64,000 bases of DNA. Source: Paraburkholderia sp. BL21I4N1 (lineage in GTDB: Bacteria > Pseudomonadota > Gammaproteobacteria > Burkholderiales > Burkholderiaceae). A program made the position numbers and the translations under genes. The stretch's first letter is position 1. Each line of letters opens with the position of its first letter. The DNA is taken from positions 1 to 64,000 of the forward strand of contig NZ_PVEN01000013.1 of the NCBI RefSeq assembly GCF_002973525.1, written 5' to 3'. Positions 1 to 7,824 of this stretch are shown piece by piece. The notes under the pieces were generated by a model. That model had not been told where the DNA came from. It made no database searches and saw nothing but the letters and a program-made list of their open reading frames with translations.

Positions 1-339
1 CATCGGGTGCGCGGCGGCCGGAATCCATTCGAGCGCGGCTTTCACGTTCGCGGGCAGGCCGCGCATGCCCTTGAGCTTCGTTTTGTAAGCGGTCAGCTCG
101 GCCTGGGTCGGCAGCTTTTCGTGGACCAGGAGATAGGCGATCTCTTCGAATTCGCACGCGCCGGCAATGTCGAGAATGTCGTAGCCACGGTAATGCAGGT
201 CGTTGCCGGTCTTGCCGACGGTGCACAGCGCCGTATTGCCCGCCGTCACGCCCGACAGCGCGACGGATTTCTTCGGCTTGAAGCCGCTCTTGGGTTCTTC
301 GCCGCCTTGTGCACCGGCGTTTTGCGTTGTCTCGCTCAT
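1..339 (-). CDS. prpC: 2-methylcitrate synthase PrpC, N-terminal part (cut by window edge)
   Basis: Reading leftward from the ATG at 337-339, 113 codons are open to the window edge. The protein begins MSETTQ and then has a citrate-synthase-type opening (SGVTAGNTALCTVG, LHYRGYDI, FEEIAYLL), the pattern of the short bacterial 2-methylcitrate synthases rather than of the longer GltA at 7825-9126. It should condense propionyl-CoA with oxaloacetate in the methylcitrate cycle of propionate breakdown. A gggag element lies just before the start. The upstream neighbour is a CitE-like lyase on the same strand, 163 bases away. The catalytic residues lie outside the window, so prpC versus a second citrate synthase is judged from the N-terminus and context only. 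Confidence 0.85.
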   Translation of the reverse strand, partial: MSETTQNAGAQGGEEPKSGFKPKKSVALSGVTAGNTALCTVGKTGNDLHYRGYDILDIAGACEFEEIAYLLVHEKLPTQAELTAYKTKLKGMRGLPANVKAALEWIPAAAHPM

Positions 340-502
340 CTCCCGCAATCTCCTTTGTGCCTGCTCGTTGCTTCAGGTTGAACCGCGTGTTCGACGTGTG
401 CTGCGTGCTGCCTGACCTGGTCTTGCGAGCTGTTCCCGTAAAAGCGGCAGGCGCTGGCGCTGTTCGGCGCCGCGCGGCCAACGGCATGACGGGTCGTCAA
501 GC

Positions 503-1519
503 TCATGAAGCGCGGTGCCCGTTAGCGCCCACTTCCGTGAAGAGCGGCGCGGCGTCTTGCGCGACGGCGCGACCCGTGGCGCGCGCACGGCGCAGCACCG
601 ACCAGTAGTAACGGTAGCTGGCGCGATCGTGCAGCGTGTCGTGATAGCGCGTCGGTCCCCACTGGGCGGATTGCGCGGCAAGCAGGATTTCGGTGGCCGT
701 GGCGATTTCTTCGTCGCGCGGGGCGAACGCGGCGACGATCGCCTCGATCTGCGCCGGGTGGATGCTCCACATACGCGTGTAGCCGAATTCGTTGCGAGCG
801 CGCGCGGCGTCGTTCGCCACCACGCTCATGTCGCGCACTTCCGTGCTGACGTTATGCGACGGCACCTTGCCGTAGGCGTGGCACGCGGCCGAAATTTCCA
901 GCTTGGCGCGCCGAACCAGCGGATGATCGAACTGACCGGGCGAGCGCATCGCGGTATCGGGAATCGCGCCGTTGTGCGCGGAGACGAAATCCATCAGGCC
1001 GAAGCTCAGCGCTTCGACGCCTGGCAGCGCGGCCAGGTCGAATACGCGCGTGAGCGCGCCGTGCGTCTCGACCAGCAGTTGCACCGGCACGGGTTGCGCG
1101 ATGCCCAGCTCGCGGCGCATCGCCTCGATGTACGCGACCATTTCGGCGGCGTCGGCGACGTGACGGATCTTGGGCAGCGTGATGTAAGCAGGCGCTCGCT
1201 TCGCGGCTCGCAGAATGAGACGGACGTCCTCGCGCCAGTGCGCGTGATCGAAGTCGTGAATCCGCACGCCGACGCGGCCGAAGCGGTCATGCTCGCTGCC
1301 CAGCAGCGACGCGACCAGCTCCGCGTGTTCCGCCTCGCGGCCCACCTGAGCGCCGTCTTCGCAGTCGAGCGTGATGTCGAACACCGGCCCGAGTTGTTGC
1401 TGCAACGCGAGCGATTTCAGCATCAGCTTTTCGCTGCCGGCGTAGTGATCGCAGGCAGGCAGCACGGCGGGCGGCACTTCGCCGTCAAACAGCACTTCGG
1501 CGGGTGTGAGGGCGCGCAT
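503..1519 (-). CDS. HpcH/HpaI aldolase / citrate lyase beta-like (CitE-like) protein
   Basis: A 338-residue CitE-like TIM-barrel protein. Visible family features are the early PACDHYAGSEKLMLKSL segment, the acidic metal-site stretch LDCEDGAQVG, the barrel strand RVGVRIHDF, LPKIRHV, the QLLVETHGAL strand carrying a metal-binding Glu, and the C-terminal GYTRMWSIHPAQIEAI. The family cleaves or forms C-C bonds in CoA thioesters or 2-keto acids such as malyl-CoA and citramalyl-CoA. No citrate lyase alpha or gamma subunit lies nearby, so true citrate lyase is unlikely. It sits between mdh and prpC on the same strand, which suggests central acyl-CoA or dicarboxylate metabolism. A terminator after mdh separates it from that gene. 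The exact substrate cannot be read from the sequence. Confidence 0.85.
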   Translation of the reverse strand: MRALTPAEVLFDGEVPPAVLPACDHYAGSEKLMLKSLALQQQLGPVFDITLDCEDGAQVGREAEHAELVASLLGSEHDRFGRVGVRIHDFDHAHWREDVRLILRAAKRAPAYITLPKIRHVADAAEMVAYIEAMRRELGIAQPVPVQLLVETHGALTRVFDLAALPGVEALSFGLMDFVSAHNGAIPDTAMRSPGQFDHPLVRRAKLEISAACHAYGKVPSHNVSTEVRDMSVVANDAARARNEFGYTRMWSIHPAQIEAIVAAFAPRDEEIATATEILLAAQSAQWGPTRYHDTLHDRASYRYYWSVLRRARATGRAVAQDAAPLFTEVGANGHRAS

Positions 1520-1666
1520 CTTCGGCGTCAGGAGCGTGGGAAATGTTGAGAGAAAGCTGATTCGGACGCACTCTGCGGGCTGTGCGGCTTGTCATGCCGT
1601 GAAGCAGCGGCGCAAAACGCGTTCGAATCAGGTGCGAACCGCCGGGTCGGCAACATCGTTCGCACG

Positions 1667-1711
1667 TAAAAAACCGGAACCCGCCGCGGTGCTGCTACGG
1701 AGGAGTTCCGG
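1667..1711 (-). terminator. Rho-independent terminator of mdh
   Basis: Read on the minus strand, CCGGAAC (1711-1705) pairs with GTTCCGG (1680-1674) and is followed by six T residues (1673-1668). It begins 18 bases beyond the mdh stop, so it should end the mdh transcript before the CitE-like gene. Confidence 0.8.
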
Positions 1712-1728
1712 CTCATCTGCATGGACGC

Positions 1729-2712
1729 TTAGCCGAGCAGGTGTTGAACGCCTTCGCGCTCTTCCAGCAATTCGTTCAGCGTGCCGTCCATCTTCTCGCG
1801 CGAGAACGCGTCGATTTCCAGGCCTTCCACACGCTTGTATTCGCCGTTTTCGCACGTAACCGGCACACCGTAGACGATGTCTTCCGGAATGCCGTACGAA
1901 CCGTCCGACGGGATACCCATGGTGACCCACTTGCCGTTCGTGCCGAGCACCCAGTCACGCACGTGGTCGATCGCTGCGTTAGCCGCCGACGCTGCCGACG
2001 ACAGGCCGCGCGCTTCGATAATCGCCGCGCCGCGCTTGCCGACGGTCGGGATGAACGTGTTGCGGTTCCATTCTTCGTCGTTGATCAGCTTGGTCAGGTC
2101 TTGACCTTCAGCCGTTGCAACGCGGAAGTCCGGGTACATGGTCGGCGAGTGGTTGCCCCACACGGCCAGCTTTTCGATCGACGCGACCGGCTTGCCCGAC
2201 TTGGCGGCCAGTTGCGACAGCGCGCGATTGTGGTCCAGGCGCAGCATGGCGGTGAAGTTCTTCTTCGGCAGATCCGGCGCCGACTTCATGGCGATGTAGG
2301 CGTTCGTGTTGGCCGGGTTGCCGACCACCAGCACCTTCACGTCGCGGCTCGCGACTTCGTTCAGCGCCTTGCCCTGAACCGTGAAGATTTCAGCGTTAGC
2401 CGACAGCAGGTCTTTACGCTCCATGCCTTTCGAACGCGGGCGGGCGCCGACCAGCAGGGCCACGTCGGCATCTTTGAACGCGACCTTCGGGTCGTCAGTG
2501 ATCACGACGCCCGACAGCAGCGGGAATGCGCAATCATCCAGTTCCATCACGACGCCTTTGACGGCGCCTTGCGCTTGCGGCAGGTCGAGCAGTTGCAGGA
2601 CAACCGGTTGGTCCTTGCCGAGCAGGTCGCCATTGGCGATGCGGAACAGCAGGGAGTAAGCGATTTGACCTGCGGCGCCGGTGACGGCAACGCGCTTTGC
2701 GGGCTTAGCCAT
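1729..2712 (-). CDS. mdh: Malate dehydrogenase
   Basis: A 327-residue NAD-dependent malate dehydrogenase of the lactate-dehydrogenase-like type, interconverting malate and oxaloacetate in the TCA cycle. The N-terminus holds the Rossmann motif [16 protein letters not shown]. The active-site loop [16 protein letters not shown] carries the substrate-binding arginines, [10 protein letters not shown] is the cofactor strand, and [11 protein letters not shown] contains the catalytic His. Length and motifs fit the usual single-domain enzyme with no truncation. The ATG has an upstream ctggaga element. A TATAGAAT -10-like box lies about 40 bases upstream, and a stronger distal promoter-like pair with an operator palindrome lies near 3105-3160. 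A terminator follows the gene. Confidence 0.97.
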
Positions 2713-3104
2713 TGAGAAATCTCCAGGACGATGCGTTAGACGCTAGGGAAAACGCCATTCTATATGTGCGTTCAGCGAAGCGTTGTGAAACACGGCGGAA
2801 TTCACTCTTCGCGGACGACCCCGTAATCGTGACGAGGCCGGGTGACGCGCTGCGACAAGACCGCCATGCCGGAAACCTGACTCTGTAACACCGAGCGGGG
2901 AGCGGAATAACGAGGCGCCGAGTAGCCGCTGCACGGTGCGGGCTCCTGCAAACAGCGCGTTTCGGCAAGCGTCTGACCAACGAATGGCGGGCGGATCGAA
3001 ACCTGAACTGCGAGGGAACAGCATGGTGCAGAGTGGCTGCCGGTGCGTCGCGGCGGCGCCTTCAGCAGCCCCCCGAAAAACCCGCAAACCCTTGCTCGAC
3101 AAGG

Positions 3105-3133
3105 AGTGTAGGAGTCGTCAGACACAAAGTCAA
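3105..3133 (-). promoter_or_regulatory. Sigma70-like promoter pointing toward mdh
   Basis: On the minus strand, TTGACT (3133-3128) and TACACT (3110-3105) are separated by exactly 17 bases, a good -35/-10 pair. The 3143-3160 palindrome lies 9 bases upstream of the -35 box. The start would be near 3098, leaving roughly 385 bases of leader before the mdh ATG, so it may be a distal promoter or serve a short non-coding transcript. Confidence 0.5.
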
Positions 3134-3142
3134 CATTATCTT

Positions 3143-3160
3143 ATGTCTTATATAAGACAT
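3143..3160. promoter_or_regulatory. Perfect 18-bp palindrome, probable GntR operator
   Basis: ATGTCTTATATAAGACAT reads identically on both strands. It lies 56 bases before the GntR start codon, between the two divergent transcription units. The GT...AC half-site layout fits GntR/HutC-type operators. The likely ligand is the adjacent GntR regulator, which would then control itself and possibly mdh and sdh. The palindrome is seen; the regulator pairing is inferred from position. Confidence 0.65.
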
Positions 3161-3216
3161 ATCTGTTGCGGGGAAAACCCTAGACGCGGCCTAGGCCTTT
3201 ATGATGAAATGCGCGC

Positions 3217-4017
3217 ATGAATTCGAACCCGGCGAACACAACGAATCCGAGCGGCCAGGTAGCCGCGGGCGAAGGTGTACCCGCTGCCGTTCCCGCCACG
3301 TCGCCGACTTTCAGCCCCTTGTATCAGCAGATCAAGGGCTTGATTACGCAGAGTCTGGAAAGCGGCGAATGGAAGCCGGGCGAGATCATTCCTAGTGAAG
3401 TCGAATTGGCGGCCAGATTCAAGGTTAGTCAGGGCACGGTGCGCAAAGCGATCGACGAACTTGCCGCCGACAACCTGCTGGTCCGCCGCCAGGGCAAAGG
3501 CACGTTTGTTGCAACGCACAACGAAGACCGTGCCCAGTTTCGCTTCCTCAGATTACTGGCCGATGACGGTGCGGAGCATCCGCACGTCAGCCGCCTGCTG
3601 GAGTGCCGGCGCTTGCGTGCTTCAGCGGACATCGCGCGGCAACTCGATCTCAAGCCCGCCGATCCGGTGGTGTTGATCAAGCGTCTGCTGCAGTTCGACG
3701 GCGAAGTCACCGTGCTCGACGAAATCTGGCTGCCCGGTGCGGTGTTTCGCGGCCTCACGCTTGAACGGCTGTCGGAGTATAAAGGTCCCCTCTACGCGAT
3801 GTTCGAGACGGAATTCGGCACGCGCATGATCCGCGCCACGGAGAAGATCCGCGCGGTGGCGGCGGAACCCGCCGTGGCCGATCTGCTGAATGTGCCGGCG
3901 GGTTTTCCGCTGTTATCGGTCGAGCGCGTGTCCTATACATATGGTGACCGGCCGGTTGAGGTGCGCCGTGGTTGGTATGTCACAACCGGGTATTACTATC
4001 AGAACGATCTAAGCTGA
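3217..4017 (+). CDS. GntR-family (HutC/UTRA type) transcriptional regulator
   Basis: A 266-residue regulator. About 35 N-terminal residues of low complexity precede a winged helix-turn-helix: PLYQQIKGLI, SGEWKPGEIIPSEVELAARF, VSQGTVRKAIDEL, then LVRRQGKGTFVA. The C-terminal half is a UTRA-type ligand domain (LECRRLRAS, VVLIKRLLQFDG, LYAMFETEFG, LSVERVSYTYGDRPVEVRRGWY). It stands directly upstream of sdhCDAB and divergent from mdh, with a perfect palindrome in its promoter region, so it plausibly senses a TCA-related metabolite and controls sdh and/or mdh. No strong ribosome site precedes the chosen ATG at 3217, so the start is uncertain. Confidence 0.9.
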   Translation: MNSNPANTTNPSGQVAAGEGVPAAVPATSPTFSPLYQQIKGLITQSLESGEWKPGEIIPSEVELAARFKVSQGTVRKAIDELAADNLLVRRQGKGTFVATHNEDRAQFRFLRLLADDGAEHPHVSRLLECRRLRASADIARQLDLKPADPVVLIKRLLQFDGEVTVLDEIWLPGAVFRGLTLERLSEYKGPLYAMFETEFGTRMIRATEKIRAVAAEPAVADLLNVPAGFPLLSVERVSYTYGDRPVEVRRGWYVTTGYYYQNDLS

Positions 4018-4030
4018 ACAGGCTGAAGAA

Positions 4031-4060
4031 AGGCGCGGTGTCCCACACCCGCGCCTGTTT
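4031..4060 (+). terminator. Possible weak terminator after the GntR gene
   Basis: AGGCGCGG (4031-4038) pairs perfectly with CCGCGCCT (4049-4056) around a 10-base loop and is followed only by gtttg. The T-run is poor, so it may attenuate rather than stop read-through into sdhC. Confidence 0.4.
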
Positions 4061-4173
4061 GAAGGCGTCTTTATTGCGTGTGCTGTCACGGACCTGTCGT
4101 GGTTTTCGCTGCAGCGCGATATAAAAAGGCGCTAAAATTGCGGATTAGTGTGACTACATAGTAGGGGTCTAGC

Positions 4174-4590
4174 ATGGCTGAAGCCGTAAAAAAACCGAGG
4201 CCGGAATTCCGGAACATCGGTATCGGGCAGATTTTGACGGCATACCGTCTCCCGCTAGCGGGGCGAGTGTCGATCTTGCACCGCTTGAGCGGTGGTCTGC
4301 TTTTTGTTTTTCTTCCGTTCCTGCTGTACCTCTTTGATCAGAGCCTGACGTCCGAGCTTAGCTTCGATGTCTTCAAGGGCTTCCTCTCCAACATCATCGT
4401 CAAGCTCATCACGCTCGTTCTCGCGTGGGCCTTCCTGTTCCATTTCTGCGCGGGTGTACGTCACCTGATCATGGACACGAGCCACGGCCTCACGACCAAA
4501 GAGAAGGGCAAGCAAACCTCCATCGTCGTCCTGGTCGTTTCGTCGCTGCTGACGATTGTCTTCGCGCTCAAACTCTTCGGAGCATTCTAA
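4174..4590 (+). CDS. sdhC: Succinate dehydrogenase cytochrome b556 subunit
   Basis: A 138-residue membrane anchor of complex II. The N-terminal RPEFRNIGIGQILTAYRLP leads into the conserved RVSILHRLSGGLLF, which contributes the quinone site and first membrane helix. Two further hydrophobic helices follow (LITLVLAWAFLFHFCAGVRH with the haem-ligand His region, and TSIVVLVVSSLLTIVFALK). The order sdhC-sdhD-sdhA-sdhB with 4-24 base gaps is the standard operon. A taggggtct element precedes the ATG, and an AT-rich stretch near 4120-4140 may hold the promoter. Confidence 0.96.
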   Translation: MAEAVKKPRPEFRNIGIGQILTAYRLPLAGRVSILHRLSGGLLFVFLPFLLYLFDQSLTSELSFDVFKGFLSNIIVKLITLVLAWAFLFHFCAGVRHLIMDTSHGLTTKEKGKQTSIVVLVVSSLLTIVFALKLFGAF

Positions 4591-4594
4591 AAAA

Positions 4595-4963
4595 ATGGCA
4601 AGTCATAACCGAATTGGTCCGAAGCGTCTCGTCGTCGGCGCGCATTACGGTCTGCGCGACTGGCTCGCGCAACGCATCACCGCCGCCATCATGGCGGTCT
4701 ACACGGTGATCCTGCTCGCCTGGTTCTTCGGCGCACATGATTTCTCGTACGACGGCTGGGCGTCGATCTTCGCGACGCAATGGATGAAGCTCGCCACGTT
4801 TGTCACGCTGCTCTCGCTGTTCTATCACGCGTGGGTTGGTATCCGCGACATCTGGATGGACTATGTGAAGCCCGTTGGCACGCGCCTGCTGCTTCAAGCG
4901 CTGACGATCGTCTGGCTGCTCGCGTGTGCGGGCTACGCTGCGCAGATTCTCTGGAGAGTGTAA
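4595..4963 (+). CDS. sdhD: Succinate dehydrogenase hydrophobic membrane anchor subunit
   Basis: A 122-residue protein starting MASHNRIGPKRLVVGAHYGLRDWL. Three membrane helices are visible (ITAAIMAVYTVILLAWFF, MKLATFVTLLSLFYHAWVGI, and LLQALTIVWLLACAGYAAQI). YHAWVGIRDIWMDYV is the conserved haem/quinone-site segment. With SdhC it anchors SdhAB to the inner membrane and passes electrons to ubiquinone. The ATG at 4595, four bases after sdhC, is preferred over an in-frame ATG at 4556 that lies inside sdhC. The sdhA start follows four bases downstream, so translational coupling is likely. Confidence 0.96.
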   Translation: MASHNRIGPKRLVVGAHYGLRDWLAQRITAAIMAVYTVILLAWFFGAHDFSYDGWASIFATQWMKLATFVTLLSLFYHAWVGIRDIWMDYVKPVGTRLLLQALTIVWLLACAGYAAQILWRV

Positions 4964-4967
4964 AAGA

Positions 4968-6743
4968 ATGGCTGCAATCAAGAATTCTCTGCCGCGTCGC
5001 CGTTTCGACGTGGTTATCGTCGGCGCAGGCGGCTCGGGAATGCGCGCTTCGCTGCAACTCGCGCGCGCCGGTCTGTCGGTTTGCGTGCTGTCCAAAGTGT
5101 TCCCGACGCGTTCGCACACGGTCGCTGCTCAAGGCGGCATCGGCGCTTCGCTCGGCAACATGAGCGAAGACAATTGGCACTATCACTTCTACGACACGAT
5201 CAAGGGTTCCGACTGGCTCGGCGACCAGGATGCGATCGAGTTCATGTGCCGCGAAGCACCGAACGCTGTCTACGAACTCGAACACTTCGGCATGCCGTTC
5301 GACCGTAACGCCGACGGCACGATTTACCAACGCCCGTTCGGCGGCCATACCGCGAACTACGGCGAAAAGCCGGTGCAACGCGCCTGCGCGGCTGCCGACC
5401 GTACCGGTCACGCACTGCTGCACACGCTGTACCAGAAGAACGTCGAAGCCAAGACGCAGTTCTTCGTCGAGTGGATGGCGCTGGATCTGATCCGCGACGC
5501 CGAAGGCGACGTGCTCGGCGTGACCGCGCTGGAAATGGAAACCGGCGACGTCTACATTCTCGAAGGCAAAACCACGCTGTTCGCCACGGGCGGCGCGGGC
5601 CGGATCTTCGCGGCGTCCACGAATGCGTTCATCAACACCGGTGACGGCTTGGGCATGGCTGCGCGTTCGGGCATCGCACTGCAAGACATGGAATTCTGGC
5701 AATTCCACCCGACCGGCGTGGCCGGCGCGGGCGTGCTGATTACCGAAGGCGTGCGCGGCGAAGGCGGCATTCTGCGTAACTCGAACGGCGAGCGTTTCAT
5801 GGAACGCTACGCGCCCACTTTGAAGGATCTGGCGCCGCGTGACTTCGTGTCGCGTTCAATGGACCAGGAAATCAAGGAAGGCCGCGGCGTGGGTCCGAAC
5901 AAGGACCACGTGCTGCTCGACCTGTCGCACATCGGCGCCGAGACGATCATGAAGCGTCTGCCGTCGATCCGCGAAATCGCCATGAAGTTCGCGAACGTCG
6001 ATTGTATTAAAGAGCCGATCCCGGTCGTGCCGACCATCCACTATCAGATGGGTGGCATTCCTACGAATATTCACGGCCAGGTCGTGGGTACGTCGAAGGG
6101 CGCGGAAGATCCGGTCAACGGTTTCTACGCCGTGGGCGAATGCTCGTGCGTGTCGGTGCACGGTGCGAACCGTCTCGGCACGAACTCGCTGCTCGACCTG
6201 GTGGTGTTCGGCCGCGCGGCCGGTAACCACATCGTCAAGCATGTGAAGGAAATCAAGGAGCACAAGCCGCTGCCGGCCGACGCCGCCGACTTCGCGCTGT
6301 CGCGTCTGGCGAAGCTGGATAGCTCGTCGTCGGGCGAGTACGCGCAATCGGTCGCGAACGACATTCGCGGCACGATGCAGAAGCACGCTGGCGTGTTCCG
6401 TACGTCGGCTCTGCTGTCGGAAGGTGTGGAGCGCATTCGCGAAGTGGCTGAACGCGTCGACAACATCCATCTGAAGGACAAGTCGAAGGTGTTCAACACG
6501 GCGCGTATCGAAGCGCTGGAAGTGGCGAACCTGATCGAAGTGGCACGCGCCACGATGGTTTCCGCCGACGCACGCAAAGAAAGCCGTGGCGCGCACGCGC
6601 AGAACGACTTCGAACATCGCGACGACGAAAACTGGCTGCGTCATACGCTGTGGTTCAGCGAAGGCGATCGCCTCGACTACAAGCCGGTTCACATGCAACC
6701 GCTCACAGTCGAATCGGTTCCGCCGAAAGCGCGGACCTTCTAA
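4968..6743 (+). CDS. sdhA: Succinate dehydrogenase flavoprotein subunit
   Basis: A 591-residue catalytic subunit that oxidises succinate to fumarate. The N-terminal dinucleotide fold is VVIVGAGGSGMRASLQLARA. TRSHTVAAQGGI carries the His that normally binds FAD covalently, and GGHTANYGEKPVQRACAAADRTGHALL is characteristic. The capping domain holds QFHPTG and ITEGVRGEGGIL, and HGANRLGTNSLLDLVVFG near the C-terminal side carries the catalytic Arg region. Full length. The start at 4968 (MAAIKNSLPRR) is chosen over an in-frame ATG at 4926 inside sdhD. SdhE downstream is the likely FAD-attachment factor. Confidence 0.98.
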   Translation: MAAIKNSLPRRRFDVVIVGAGGSGMRASLQLARAGLSVCVLSKVFPTRSHTVAAQGGIGASLGNMSEDNWHYHFYDTIKGSDWLGDQDAIEFMCREAPNAVYELEHFGMPFDRNADGTIYQRPFGGHTANYGEKPVQRACAAADRTGHALLHTLYQKNVEAKTQFFVEWMALDLIRDAEGDVLGVTALEMETGDVYILEGKTTLFATGGAGRIFAASTNAFINTGDGLGMAARSGIALQDMEFWQFHPTGVAGAGVLITEGVRGEGGILRNSNGERFMERYAPTLKDLAPRDFVSRSMDQEIKEGRGVGPNKDHVLLDLSHIGAETIMKRLPSIREIAMKFANVDCIKEPIPVVPTIHYQMGGIPTNIHGQVVGTSKGAEDPVNGFYAVGECSCVSVHGANRLGTNSLLDLVVFGRAAGNHIVKHVKEIKEHKPLPADAADFALSRLAKLDSSSSGEYAQSVANDIRGTMQKHAGVFRTSALLSEGVERIREVAERVDNIHLKDKSKVFNTARIEALEVANLIEVARATMVSADARKESRGAHAQNDFEHRDDENWLRHTLWFSEGDRLDYKPVHMQPLTVESVPPKARTF

Positions 6744-6767
6744 GGCACAAGCTAAAGGAATTCAGAA

Positions 6768-7472
6768 ATGGCAAAGCGTACATTTGAAATTTACCGCTAC
6801 GACCCGGACAAGGACGCAGCGCCGCGCATGCAATCGTACGAGATCGAAATCGACTCGCATGAACGCATGCTGCTCGACGCGCTCGTCAAGCTGAAGGAAG
6901 TCGACGAAACGTTGTCGTTCCGCCGCTCGTGCCGTGAAGGCGTGTGCGGTTCGGACGCAATGAACATCAACGGCAAGAACGGGCTGGCCTGTTTGACGAA
7001 CCTGAACGATCTGCCGCAAAAGATCGTGTTGCGCCCGCTGCCGGGTCTGCCGGTGGTGCGCGACTTGATCTGCGATTTCACGCAGTTCTTCAACCAGTAC
7101 CACTCGATCAAGCCGTATCTGATTAACGACACGCCGCCGCCGGAAAAGGAGCGTCTGCAGTCGCCGGAAGAGCGCGACGAGCTCGACGGCCTGTACGAAT
7201 GTATTCTGTGCGCAAGCTGCTCGACGTCGTGCCCGAGCTTCTGGTGGAATCCGGACAAGTTCGTCGGCCCGGCTGGTCTGTTGCAAGCTTATCGCTTCAT
7301 CGCGGACAGCCGCGACGAAGCCACGGGTGAGCGCCTCGACAACCTGGAAGATCCGTACCGCCTGTTCCGTTGCCATACCATCATGAATTGCGTCGACGTG
7401 TGCCCGAAGGGCCTCAACCCGACCAAGGCGATTGGCAAAATCAAGGAATTGATGGTGCGTCGCGCTGTCTAG
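6768..7472 (+). CDS. sdhB: Succinate dehydrogenase iron-sulfur subunit
   Basis: A 234-residue subunit that relays electrons from FAD to quinone. All three cluster sites are visible in order: the [2Fe-2S] site CREGVCGSDAMNINGKNGLAC, the [4Fe-4S] site CILCASCSTSCP, and the [3Fe-4S] site CHTIMNCVDVCPKGLNP. The length is typical. It lies 24 bases after sdhA with an aaaggaatt ribosome site, and sdhE starts one base after its stop. Confidence 0.98.
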   Translation: MAKRTFEIYRYDPDKDAAPRMQSYEIEIDSHERMLLDALVKLKEVDETLSFRRSCREGVCGSDAMNINGKNGLACLTNLNDLPQKIVLRPLPGLPVVRDLICDFTQFFNQYHSIKPYLINDTPPPEKERLQSPEERDELDGLYECILCASCSTSCPSFWWNPDKFVGPAGLLQAYRFIADSRDEATGERLDNLEDPYRLFRCHTIMNCVDVCPKGLNPTKAIGKIKELMVRRAV

Positions 7473-7473
7473 G

Positions 7474-7752
7474 ATGATGAACCCAGAAACATCGCATCAG
7501 TCCGACCCTCTTCGCCGCGCGCGCCTTCGCTGGCGCGCGCGGCGCGGCCTGCTGGAAAACGATCTGATCTTTGAACGTTTTTTCGGCCGATATGAGCATG
7601 ACCTCAGCGATGCCGACGTGGGCGCCCTTACGCGCCTGCTCGAGCTGAGCGATAACGACCTGATGGACTTGCTGCTGGCCCGCAAGGAACCGGAAGGCGA
7701 CCTCGCGGACCCGGATGTGATCCGGGTGCTGGAGCTGCTGCGCAACGCTTGA
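7474..7752 (+). CDS. sdhE: FAD assembly factor SdhE (YgfY/Sdh5 family)
   Basis: A 92-residue protein with the conserved core LRRARLRWRARRGLLENDLIF, in which the RxGxxE-type segment (RRGLLE) is the SdhA/FAD-interacting motif, followed by acidic helices. The family promotes covalent FAD attachment to SdhA. It starts at the first of two adjacent ATGs, one base after the sdhB stop, so it is the fifth gene of the sdh operon. Length is normal for the family. Confidence 0.93.
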   Translation: MMNPETSHQSDPLRRARLRWRARRGLLENDLIFERFFGRYEHDLSDADVGALTRLLELSDNDLMDLLLARKEPEGDLADPDVIRVLELLRNA

Positions 7753-7824
7753 GCGCCGCTAGTCCGTTGTTCCAGGCGTGCAATTATCGAAACCCTGTTT
7801 CCATACTTCGATTGAGGATGTGCT

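Noticed and set aside
2743..3102. 119-codon minus-strand ORF between mdh and the GntR gene
   Set aside because: No ribosome site and no conserved features; overlaps other equally poor frames.
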